Shown here piece by piece: positions 6,664-13,081 of a stretch of 14,467 nt of DNA (positions are counted from its first letter, which is position 1; every line of letters starts with the position of its first letter). The position numbers and the translations under genes were made by a program. The notes beneath the pieces are model-generated. The model made no database searches, was not told the origin of the DNA, and worked only from the letters and a program-made list of their open reading frames with translations. Location: NCBI GenBank assembly GCA_012032965.1, contig JAAUPT010000007.1:1-14467 (forward strand), in the 5' to 3' direction. This DNA comes from Nitrospira sp. (lineage in GTDB: Bacteria > Nitrospirota > Nitrospiria > Nitrospirales > Nitrospiraceae).

Positions 6664-7149
6664 TTACTCAGTGTTCGCCTCATCGGCACTCGCTGTTGCC
6701 TCTAGAGATTTGCGGGCGACTTCAGCCTCCGAGCTATCCGGGTATTGTTCCACAACTCGATCAAACATAAGCCGCGCCTTCTCGGGATCACGCAATTTGG
6801 TGTAGGTCTGGCCGAGTTTCAGGGTAGAAGCTGCGACCTTTGGGCTGAGCGGATAATTCGACACCACATCGTAGAACGACTTTAACGCCTCCCGGTATCG
6901 CCCCATACGATATTGACATTCCCCGACCCAATATTGTGCATTGGCTGCTAGTGCGGATTGACTGTGTAGCTCAATAAACAGTTGAAAACCCGCCATTGCT
7001 GCCGCGTAATCTCGGTGCTTAAATTCGTCCATCACCCGGTCGTATAATCGACGGGTCGTATCTTGCCGCTGTGTAGGGGCCGCAACAGACAGGCTCGTGG
7101 ATGTCAAAACAAGCAGGAGTAGGAAGATTTTGAAACTGTTCAGAATCAT
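6664..7149 (-). CDS. Periplasmic TPR protein, YbgF/CpoB C-terminal-domain type
   Basis: The product is 161 aa: a signal peptide (hydrophobic residues 5-20, cleavage likely after SVAA) and three tetratricopeptide-like repeats at about 33-66, 70-103 and 107-140. Repeats two and three have the YbgF hallmark of YWVGECQYRMGRYREALKSF, YPLSPKVAASTLKLGQTYTK, then a conserved FDRVVEQYPDSSEA. In the Tol-Pal system, YbgF/CpoB helps coordinate outer-membrane constriction with peptidoglycan synthesis. This protein lacks the N-terminal coiled-coil trimerisation region of CpoB, and no tol or pal gene is nearby, so it may be a general periplasmic scaffold. I chose ATG 7149 because GGAGG lies six bases upstream and it places the signal peptide at the N-terminus. 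An ATG at 7188 would add 13 residues without a ribosome site. Confidence 0.85.
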   Translation of the reverse strand: MILNSFKIFLLLLVLTSTSLSVAAPTQRQDTTRRLYDRVMDEFKHRDYAAAMAGFQLFIELHSQSALAANAQYWVGECQYRMGRYREALKSFYDVVSNYPLSPKVAASTLKLGQTYTKLRDPEKARLMFDRVVEQYPDSSEAEVARKSLEATASADEANTE

Positions 7150-7416
7150 GCCGAGCCTCCATCTGCTCAAGCAATAGACGAATGCCAAGGTTAAGCAATC
7201 ACTATGCCATAACCAATGTTCTCTGCTGACACAAACCCATTGATTAACAGGAGGTTACTGCAAGAGCGTGTCCCTCAGACTTTAGAATCTTTCACGAAAC
7301 CAATGAGAAAAGACACAGAATTGTACGAAACGGTTCTCCTCCGTCTTTCAGTAGATACGTCACACATGCGGTCAGTTTGAGGCAAGAGTTGAGAACAGAT
7401 CTTAGGAGTAAACATC

Positions 7417-8208
7417 ATGAATATAGAATCAGTCCCGACTAATCCGTTAGGAGGCAAAACATTGATCGTTGACCACACAGGGCAGACCGGATACATGCTC
7501 CCCAGCGAGGCGATTAATGATATGGGCGAATCGGATCAGATTTATGTGCGTCCCGGGATTTACGAAGACAAGCTTTTCGTCAGTCAACGGCCTATTCGAC
7601 TCGTTGGCGCGGGCCGTGACCTTGTCCAGATCTTCTCCCGGCGTGGAGGCCCTCTTTATCTACAAGAAGTTCCGGAAGGGTGGATTGATGGTATCACGTT
7701 CCGCTATGTCGGCAGTGATCAGCACTCAGCCCTCAACATCCTCAACTCTACCTGTACGATCAGGCACTGTCGAGCAATGGAAGGAATTTTGTCGGGGGTG
7801 GTGTTGTATGGTCCTCAGTGTAGCGCGACATTGGTCGACAATGAAGTGTGTCGCAACCGCGAATCGGGCATCTTCATATTTGCCGGAGCACACCCAAGAG
7901 TGACCGATAACCGTTGTTTTGATAATCACCACTTTGGTATCGCAGTGCGTGATTCGGGAAGCCATCCAGAGTTGGTGCGTAATCGATGTGAGGGGAATAT
8001 GCTCAGTGGCATTCTGCTATTTCAGGATGCAGAGAGTCTCCTCGTTGACAATCTGTGTCAGAACAATCAGCATTGGGGCATTCTGCTGACTCCAGATACG
8101 CGCCCCAATCCCTCCCCGACAGAACTTCCGAGAATGAATCAGCTCACCCATAATCCGCTCGGAGCCTATTCGATTTCCAATCAGCCGCTTGCTGAAATCG
8201 GTCGATAA
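7417..8208 (+). CDS. Right-handed beta-helix (NosD/PbH1-like) repeat protein
   Basis: This 263-aa protein has AGGAG eight bases before its ATG and no signal peptide, so it appears cytoplasmic. The N-terminal third (DQIYVRPGIYEDKLFVSQRP, then IRLVGAGRD) is the typical cap and first rungs of NosD-like or DUF1565 beta-helices. Four near-regular rungs of about 23 residues follow at 142-164, 165-188, 189-211 and 212-234, each starting N-x-x-C or N-x-C with a later N and an S/F/W-G-I core. The asparagines and cysteines would stack as ladders inside the helix. An earlier related rung is at about 113-141. Such folds bind carbohydrates or act as scaffolds; no catalytic carboxylate pattern of pectate lyases is evident. 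It stands alone, with a 267-base gap upstream from the divergent TPR gene. Confidence 0.85.
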   Translation: MNIESVPTNPLGGKTLIVDHTGQTGYMLPSEAINDMGESDQIYVRPGIYEDKLFVSQRPIRLVGAGRDLVQIFSRRGGPLYLQEVPEGWIDGITFRYVGSDQHSALNILNSTCTIRHCRAMEGILSGVVLYGPQCSATLVDNEVCRNRESGIFIFAGAHPRVTDNRCFDNHHFGIAVRDSGSHPELVRNRCEGNMLSGILLFQDAESLLVDNLCQNNQHWGILLTPDTRPNPSPTELPRMNQLTHNPLGAYSISNQPLAEIGR

Positions 8209-8242
8209 TGACAGTCAGACGATCCTACAGGCATGTTATCCA

Positions 8243-9166
8243 TCAGCCTGAGAGGGAAGAGGGTTGGGAATCGTCCGGAATGTGGAATTGAAAGGAGCTT
8301 CCACCTTGCTGCTTAGCACGATACATGGCGACATCGGCGTGCTTCAACAGCTCGTCGACGTCATGATCGTCAGTTGGATAGACGGTTATTCCAATACTGA
8401 CTCCGATCGATGCTTGATGGGTATCGATCTGGAAAGGCTGCGCTAGTGATTTCGTGATTCGCTCTGCAACCAGCGTGATATCCTCTTCGCACATCAGGCC
8501 CTCAAGTATAATGGTGAATTCGTCTCCGCCCATGCGTGCCACGGTGTCCACTTCGCGTACGCACTCGTGCAATCGTTCAGCGACTAATTTCAAGAGTTGA
8601 TCACCGAAATTATGGCCCAGGGAGTCATTCACCGGTTTGAACCCATCAAGATCAAGCAGCATGAGACCCAGAGGTTGTTGGAGTCGCTTGCTTCGGGCCA
8701 TGGCTTGATCGAGACGATCACGAAACAAGGTACGGTTCACAAGGCCGGTTAACTGATCGTATTGGGCCAGGTATCTGAGACGCTCTTCAGCCCGCTTTCG
8801 TTCAATGGCATAACGGATTGAGCGTGCCAGCAGGTCCGATTGCCGTTCTCCTTTGACCAGATAATCCTGCGCCCCGTTCTGGACCGCCTGTAACGCGAGC
8901 GTTTGATCGCTGAGCCCGCTGAGCACAATGATAGCAATCGTCGGGTTGGCGGCCTGCATTTGGCGTACTGTTGAAAGCCCATAGCCATCCGGAAGTGAAA
9001 GATCCAAGAGCACCGCATCAAATCGTGCGCGGGCCAGATGCTTAAAGGCGTCACTCAAACGGCTTACATGGGTGATCTCAAATGTTTCTAGGCTCCATTC
9101 TGCCAGGATATCCTGGGTGAGACGTGCATCGACGACGTTGTCTTCAACCAATAGGACTTTGATCAT
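8243..9166 (-). CDS. Response regulator with GGDEF diguanylate cyclase output (PleD/WspR-like)
   Basis: The 307-aa protein joins a receiver domain (1-122) to a GGDEF domain (about 135-298). In the receiver, acidic E8-D9, phospho-acceptor D55 (LLDLSLPDG), S84 and K105 are all in place. A short helical linker (RYAIERKRAEERLRYLAQYD) leads to the cyclase. The GGDEF loop is exact (residues 213-217, RMGGDEF), and the metal-binding LDLDGFKPVND strand is present. The inhibitory I-site RxxD (R204-E-V-D207) lies five residues before it. It should therefore make cyclic di-GMP from two GTP when phosphorylated and be subject to product inhibition. No histidine kinase is in the window, so its partner is elsewhere. 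The ATG at 9166 has no strong Shine-Dalgarno but gives the standard receiver start MIKVLLVEDN. Confidence 0.95.
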   Translation of the reverse strand: MIKVLLVEDNVVDARLTQDILAEWSLETFEITHVSRLSDAFKHLARARFDAVLLDLSLPDGYGLSTVRQMQAANPTIAIIVLSGLSDQTLALQAVQNGAQDYLVKGERQSDLLARSIRYAIERKRAEERLRYLAQYDQLTGLVNRTLFRDRLDQAMARSKRLQQPLGLMLLDLDGFKPVNDSLGHNFGDQLLKLVAERLHECVREVDTVARMGGDEFTIILEGLMCEEDITLVAERITKSLAQPFQIDTHQASIGVSIGITVYPTDDHDVDELLKHADVAMYRAKQQGGSSFQFHIPDDSQPSSLSG

Positions 9167-9225
9167 CGCGTGCGCATCGGAACGATTCTGAAACCCCAGA
9201 CCATCCAGCTTTCAGGCCTGCAACA

Positions 9226-9253
9226 AGTATAACTGAAGACCGGTATCGAACAA
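9226..9253 (-). promoter_or_regulatory. Possible sigma70-type promoter of the diguanylate cyclase gene
   Basis: On the minus strand TTGTTC (9253-9248) and TATACT (9231-9226) are 16 bases apart, 60 bases before the ATG at 9166. The -10 matches TATAAT at five of six positions. Motif-only prediction. Confidence 0.35.
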
Positions 9254-9444
9254 GCGAATCGCTGAAGAGCTCATCTGGACTCGGAATGCCACATCGATAG
9301 TGTACAGAGGCCTGAACGATTGCCTCTTACAGAATGGCTGAATGATCTAAGCCACGCCAGGATCTCATGATCCCTTCACTCGCTTTCACAGTAGCAGCGA
9401 CCACTAAGAGAAAGGAACAGGAGGCAGGTGGAGAGAACACTCAC

Positions 9445-9786
9445 TCATGAGCCGCGGCGAGGAAGATAAAGAGTCTGGAGATACGTACCGGTTGGACCCT
9501 GTTCTGGGCCTACCCCACCCTCACAGGCATATCCGGGTTCAAAAGGCCATAACAGTGAACGCCCAGCGGTATTCCCGCGTATATGAATATATCTCAACGT
9601 AACGCCCATCTGTGCGGCATCACCTTTTACAAGTGCTGTACATTCAGCCGGTGAAAACGCACGTCGCGATATGAGGAGAGGTTCTCCGGAGGTGCCTACA
9701 ACAGTAAATTCACTGGCACAGCCAGCAATGCCAACTGAAACCAAGAGTATGCCAATGAAAACTCTGACGGATGTTAGGGCTGCCAT
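9445..9786 (-). CDS. Small predicted lipoprotein of unknown function
   Basis: The 113-aa product has a lipoprotein signal: a hydrophobic stretch (FIGILLVSVGIA) ending in a lipobox GIAGC with the acylated cysteine at residue 23. The mature protein is about 90 residues with three further cysteines (at about 49, 88 and in the signal region), possibly one disulphide, and a glycine-rich segment EGGVGPEQGPTGTYLQ. I do not recognise a family. GAGG lies about 12 bases upstream of the ATG at 9786, somewhat far for a ribosome site. The gene is transcribed toward the diguanylate cyclase gene in the same orientation, 278 bases away, with a separate promoter candidate for the latter, so they are probably not one transcript. 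Confidence 0.7.
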   Translation of the reverse strand: MAALTSVRVFIGILLVSVGIAGCASEFTVVGTSGEPLLISRRAFSPAECTALVKGDAAQMGVTLRYIHIRGNTAGRSLLWPFEPGYACEGGVGPEQGPTGTYLQTLYLPRRGS

Positions 9787-10139
9787 TGGAATATTTGATC
9801 CTCAGGTTTCATGACTTCAACGTACACAGACACCACCTAAGTCAAACCATAACATGAAAACTGGCTTTCAATCGAGCGCCCAACAGATTTTCCTCCACCC
9901 ATCCAATGGAGATGAAGACGACAAGGTGCGGCCCCTATAGCAAACCTCCTGGTCTGGCATCTTTATGTCCACTCAGGAAAGGATAGATTGGTGTCGGCTA
10001 ACATCTTGTTCCTATTGGTCATAAAGTCATTTCATTGTTGTGTCATGTCAAACCCGTACCTCGCTGTGAGATAAGGTCGAGATTATGGGCTCAGTTTGCG
10101 ATTCGAACAAAATGCATCATGTTGCTCTGTTTTTCCGGC

Positions 10140-10161
10140 GATCCGGAGCGGATCAGGCTCC
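10140..10161. repeat. Overlapping short inverted repeats
   Basis: GATCCGGAGCGGATC (10140-10154) is a perfect palindrome with six-base arms and a three-base centre. GGAGC at 10145-10149 can instead pair with GCTCC at 10157-10161 around a seven-base loop, so two hairpins compete for the same bases. It could be an operator or an RNA structure; there is no T-run to make it a terminator. Confidence 0.35.
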
Positions 10162-10312
10162 ATGTCCCCACCCTAAAAAGCAATGGAGAATCCTGAGCGA
10201 GTCTCGCACCCCCGTGAAAGATTTGCCGCCCTCCCTGCAGGAATTTCCCTTCGCGTGTGCCATATCCTTAAGCATGTAACGATAGAAGGCTTATTATCAG
10301 CACGAGCTTCTC

Positions 10313-10328
10313 TGGCACGGAAGTTGAG
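10313..10328 (+). promoter_or_regulatory. Sigma54-like (-24/-12) element before the ZorA-like gene
   Basis: TGGCACGGAAGTTGAG matches the sigma54 consensus TGGCACG-N4-TTGCA/T perfectly in the -24 box. It has the required ten bases between GG and the -12 dinucleotide, but that dinucleotide is GA rather than GC. It ends 62 bases before the preferred ATG. No enhancer-binding regulator gene is in the window. Confidence 0.3.
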
Positions 10329-10390
10329 GAAGTCGACCTGGTTTCGGGGATGCTGTGAAAAATGCACAGCACACCAGAGAGGCGTATTGC

Positions 10391-11545
10391 ATGGATCTGA
10401 AGTCTCATTTTGAAGATCTTTGGCGAGTTATCAGCCAAGATGTGACGATTATCGGCGGCATTCAGGGTCCGATGCTGAGCTGGATCGGTGTGACTGGTAT
10501 CCTTACCATCTTTCTGTGGCATGGCACCATGCTCCTCCGAAGCCTGTTCAAGCTTCGATGGATCCTGTCCAGGTTCTATTCATCGGTCCAGCCTCTGGCC
10601 GTGGCACGACAGCAGGTTGCCAAAGACTGGCTAATCATTCCAACTTTGGCCAAGAAACGAGTCTCTCCCCATGAGACGTCTGAGCCTCGACGCGATCTAG
10701 ACGATCTCCAGGCCCTTGATCGTACGTTCCGCGCCGAACCGGCATTGGTCAAAGAATGGCTTTCGTACCGCAAGACATTCACGGTGGAACAGTCCGTATG
10801 GTTTCTTGAGCCGACGGTCCATAGCCAGCGATCCGCCACCGAATTCTTTTCCTTCGAAGTCCTCTGCGCAGGTCAACTCAATGTTCGTTTTTACAAGCAA
10901 CTTCCCTCATTTCTGACCGGTATCGGGTTGCTCTTCACCTTTATTGCGATTTTGATTGGTCTCAGCAAACTCCATGCGAACGGACCTCACATCGAAGGGA
11001 TTCAGGGTCTCATTAATGGGCTATCCGGAAAGTTCGTGACTTCAATCGTCGGCTTGGCCTGTGCCAATGCCTTTACGCTGCTAGAGAACTCAATATGGCA
11101 CAGCCTAGAGAGCCAGTATCGAACGTGCCTATCTCTTTTGGATGAACTATTCCCTCTGAAAGCTGCGGACCATCACGTCCCGACCTCTCAGACAATCAAT
11201 GGAGCGTCTGCTTCTGTGGTCAGCCCAATCAGAAACGATGGAACAACTCAGCGTATCGAAATACTACAGCAGCGCCTAAGTTCGACGGTTACCGCCTTAA
11301 CCGTTGCTACCCAAGCCCTCACAGCACTGACCTCCAAACAGTCCCCAATGAAACAGGATGATCTGCCCAGTGAGATTGCTTATGAGGTTCAACGGGCCTT
11401 GAAACCGATCATGAACCCGTTACAGGAAGCCGTTCAGAATCTAACCCGCGCAATCAATAACCAATCTTCCTCGGTCCAGCTCTCGCAATCCGAAATAGAA
11501 ACAATGTTTCACGAACTGAGAAGTCACACGCAAGAGAGGCCCTGA
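10391..11545 (+). CDS. MotA/TolQ/ExbB-type membrane protein resembling ZorA
   Basis: The 384-aa product looks like the pentameric ring subunit of a proton-driven ring-stator complex. There are three hydrophobic helices: TM1 at about 28-50, TM2 at 171-194 (LPSFLTGIGLLFTFIAILIG) and TM3 at 213-233 (GKFVTSIVGLACANAFTLLE). The TM2/TM3 hairpin with T-G-I-G-L-L-x-T-F and K-F-x-T-S-I-x-G is the MotA/ExbB core in the form seen in ZorA of Zorya anti-phage systems. A cytoplasmic domain of about 120 residues separates TM1 and TM2. The C-terminal tail (about 235-384) is only some 150 residues with two likely helical stretches (288-315 and 326-360), far shorter than the several-hundred-residue coiled-coil tail of E. 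coli ZorA. ATG 10391 has GAGAGG eight bases upstream and is preferred over GTG 10355. It is followed after 24 bases by its MotB-like partner. A generic ExbB/TolQ-like function cannot be excluded. Confidence 0.75.
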   Translation: MDLKSHFEDLWRVISQDVTIIGGIQGPMLSWIGVTGILTIFLWHGTMLLRSLFKLRWILSRFYSSVQPLAVARQQVAKDWLIIPTLAKKRVSPHETSEPRRDLDDLQALDRTFRAEPALVKEWLSYRKTFTVEQSVWFLEPTVHSQRSATEFFSFEVLCAGQLNVRFYKQLPSFLTGIGLLFTFIAILIGLSKLHANGPHIEGIQGLINGLSGKFVTSIVGLACANAFTLLENSIWHSLESQYRTCLSLLDELFPLKAADHHVPTSQTINGASASVVSPIRNDGTTQRIEILQQRLSSTVTALTVATQALTALTSKQSPMKQDDLPSEIAYEVQRALKPIMNPLQEAVQNLTRAINNQSSSVQLSQSEIETMFHELRSHTQERP

Positions 11546-11569
11546 GAAGAACGTGATTCGAGAAAACCA

Positions 11570-12202
11570 ATGAAGGCGTCATTTGGACCAGACTCCTATG
11601 AACGGTCATCCTTTCTGACAAACGGAGTCGCAGATCTGATGACCTCGCTCGCCGTGATTTTCATGCTCTTGTTCGCGGCCTACGTTACCCGTGTTGAGGA
11701 TGGTAATGCGAACCCGGATCTGAACCGTACCGCTCCTCTCGATCCCAAGCCTAGGCTCGACCCACTTCATCCAAAGCTGGAAGCCAAAGGCCCCAGTGTT
11801 CTTACAGCCACGATACCGGATAGCGCACTCAACTTTGAGTTTGGGAAAAGCACATTACTACCGCCAGCAGAAACTTTCTTATCCGAAGTCATCCCCCACT
11901 ACGCCACCATCGTCTGCGGACCGGGAGGGCCGGACGTGGAGGCTTTTGTAATCGAAGGGTATACCGATGACCTGGGAGACGATGTCCGCAATTTGCGATT
12001 GAGTCAGGATCGGTCCTTCGTTGTGCTGGCTAAAAGTTTGGAGATAATCCGCGAGAAGCTTCCGTGGGCCTATGAATGTTTCTTACAGAAAGCCACGGCG
12101 AACGGGCGTGGAAGACAGAACCTTCTGCGAAATGACACTGGACACTTAGACCGAGAAAAAAGCCGACGCGTCATTTTCCAGATTCACATGCGTCCGAGGT
12201 AA
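11570..12202 (+). CDS. OmpA/MotB-like peptidoglycan-binding membrane protein resembling ZorB
   Basis: The 210-aa protein has a short cytoplasmic N-terminus and one transmembrane helix (about residues 16-40). The helix carries the aspartate expected of a proton-conducting stator, D22 in NGVADLMTSLAVIFMLLFA, equivalent to D32 of MotB or D26 of ZorB. A proline-rich periplasmic linker (about 44-75) leads to an OmpA-family domain (about 80-208). That domain has LNFEFGKSTLLPPAE, FVIEGYTDDLG, NLRLSQDRSFVV and a final EKSRRVIFQI, matching the four conserved blocks that bind peptidoglycan. The downstream gene (rsmA) is on the other strand, so the operon contains only these two genes. The ribosome site is weak, and coupling to the upstream gene is likely. 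Two domain insertions between the blocks (about 150-185) resemble ZorB more than MotB. Confidence 0.78.
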   Translation: MKASFGPDSYERSSFLTNGVADLMTSLAVIFMLLFAAYVTRVEDGNANPDLNRTAPLDPKPRLDPLHPKLEAKGPSVLTATIPDSALNFEFGKSTLLPPAETFLSEVIPHYATIVCGPGGPDVEAFVIEGYTDDLGDDVRNLRLSQDRSFVVLAKSLEIIREKLPWAYECFLQKATANGRGRQNLLRNDTGHLDREKSRRVIFQIHMRPR

Positions 12203-12219
12203 GGTGTTCATCGACGGGC

Positions 12220-12233
12220 CTCAGTTAACTGAG
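12220..12233. repeat. Perfect 14-base palindrome between convergent genes
   Basis: CTCAGTTAACTGAG is fully self-complementary and sits in the 35 bases between the ZorB-like stop (12202) and the stop of the frame-corrected rsmA (12238). There is no T-run, so it is not a classic terminator; a protein-binding site or a bidirectional transcription barrier is possible. Confidence 0.4.
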
Positions 12234-12237
12234 AACG

Positions 12238-12471
12238 TCACGAGAATTGATTCAATTGCCGGAGACGAGACGAGTGGGGTGATCCATGGATCTGGCGGGT
12301 TAAGGCAATGAACTCCTCAAGAGAAAGGTTTTCTGCCCGTATCGAAGGAGATAAATGAAGTGCTGACAATGCCGCTCCGACGTGTTTCTGATCATATCCC
12401 TGATCGCGTAGTGAATTGACCAGCGTCTTCCGGCGATGCGCAAAGGCCGCTCGTACGATTGCTGCGAACTG
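12238..12471 (-). pseudogene. Displaced C-terminal domain of RsmA
   Basis: In the frame starting at 12471 on the minus strand the translation is QFAAIVRAAFAHRRKTLVNS, then LRDQGYD, AALSALHLSPSIRAENLSLE and EFIAL, followed by a short extension and TGA at 12238-12240. AFAHRRKTLVNSL and the R-A-E-x-L-S/T-x-E-E-F ending are diagnostic of the RsmA/KsgA C-terminal domain. It supplies 77 residues that the main open frame lacks. The corrected gene thus ends at 12238, not 12300. Confidence 0.88.
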
Positions 12472-13079
12472 GACTCCTTGTTTTCTCTCATCTGCTCAAA
12501 ACGATCCTTCGTCCGCAGTAACACGACGGCAGAGTCAACGTCCGGTCTTGGGCGGAAACATTGTGGTGAGACCTTGAAGGCTTTGGTAATCTCAGCCGAG
12601 TATTGAGCCATAAGGGATAAGACGCCGTAGGCTGAACTTCCAGATTTCGCGACCAATCGATCGGCAACTTCATTTTGGAGCATCAATACTAAGCGGATGA
12701 AGCGATGTTGCTGATCGAGTAGACGAAAAAGAAGCGGAGTCGAGAGATAATAGGGGAGATTCGCAACCACGATGGTACCAAGTGGAAGATGTTCGATCGG
12801 GTATGTCATCGCATCGCCGAGCACAAGCGTGAGATTCTGAAACGGGGTTTGTCGTTCGGTTAAGTACGCGTGGAGTCGAGGATCGATCTCAATAGCCGTG
12901 ACACGCCCAGCGGATTGACAAAGCGCGTCTGTCAGGATGCCTCGACCTGGCCCGATTTCCAAGACGCTATCATTGAGGGATAGTTCAGCCAGTGTAATAA
13001 TCTTGCGGATGATGTTGGGGTCAATGAGGAAATTCTGCCCGAGGTGCTTAATGGCTGCTGGGAGGGGCGCATCGCCCAC
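12300..13079 (-). CDS. rsmA: 16S rRNA dimethyladenosine transferase, C-terminus frameshifted
   Basis: RsmA (KsgA) dimethylates two adjacent adenosines in the 3' hairpin of 16S rRNA using S-adenosylmethionine, late in small-subunit assembly. The catalytic domain is intact: KHLGQNFLID (11-20), SAM loop LEIGPGRGILT (40-50), IEID (63-66), active-site NLPY (107-110) in VANLPYYLSTP, LMLQNEVADRL, and FRPRPDVDSAVV. After RENKE (residue 202) the frame turns into unrelated sequence (SSSQQSYERP and on). The genuine C-terminal helical domain continues in another frame (see tail entry). One missing base near 12471-12474 explains it; the corrected protein is 280 aa, a normal length. The GTG start at 13079 lies two bases after the stop of the small upstream gene, so this is probably the third gene of a pdxA operon. 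Confidence 0.92.
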   Translation of the reverse strand: MGDAPLPAAIKHLGQNFLIDPNIIRKIITLAELSLNDSVLEIGPGRGILTDALCQSAGRVTAIEIDPRLHAYLTERQTPFQNLTLVLGDAMTYPIEHLPLGTIVVANLPYYLSTPLLFRLLDQQHRFIRLVLMLQNEVADRLVAKSGSSAYGVLSLMAQYSAEITKAFKVSPQCFRPRPDVDSAVVLLRTKDRFEQMRENKESSSQQSYERPLRIAGRRWSIHYAIRDMIRNTSERHCQHFIYLLRYGQKTFLLRSSLP

Positions 13080-13081
13080 CG

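Larger units (their letters stand above)
9787..10390. other. 604-base gene-free region upstream of the ZorA-like gene
   Basis: No convincing coding frame is present on either strand. The open frames at 10085-10279 and 10183-10413 have no family resemblance, and the second runs into the ZorA-like gene out of frame. What I can see is a palindrome cluster at 10140-10161 and a sigma54-like element at 10313-10328. I find no riboswitch core, including no cyclic di-GMP (GEMM) signature despite the nearby cyclase gene. The length is unusual for this otherwise compact window and could contain a small RNA or a decayed gene. Confidence 0.5.

Noticed and set aside
10095..10115. A T-arm-like sequence (GTTCGAATCGC on the minus strand) suggesting a tRNA
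   Set aside because: The T-stem pairs only partly and no acceptor stem, D-arm or anticodon arm can be placed in the surrounding 70-90 bases.
10183..10413. 76-aa plus-strand frame before the ZorA-like gene
   Set aside because: No start signal or family resemblance, and it overlaps the true gene start out of frame.
10391..12202. A complete Zorya defence system
   Set aside because: No ZorC, ZorD or ZorE homologue is present; the flanking genes are a lipoprotein and rsmA.
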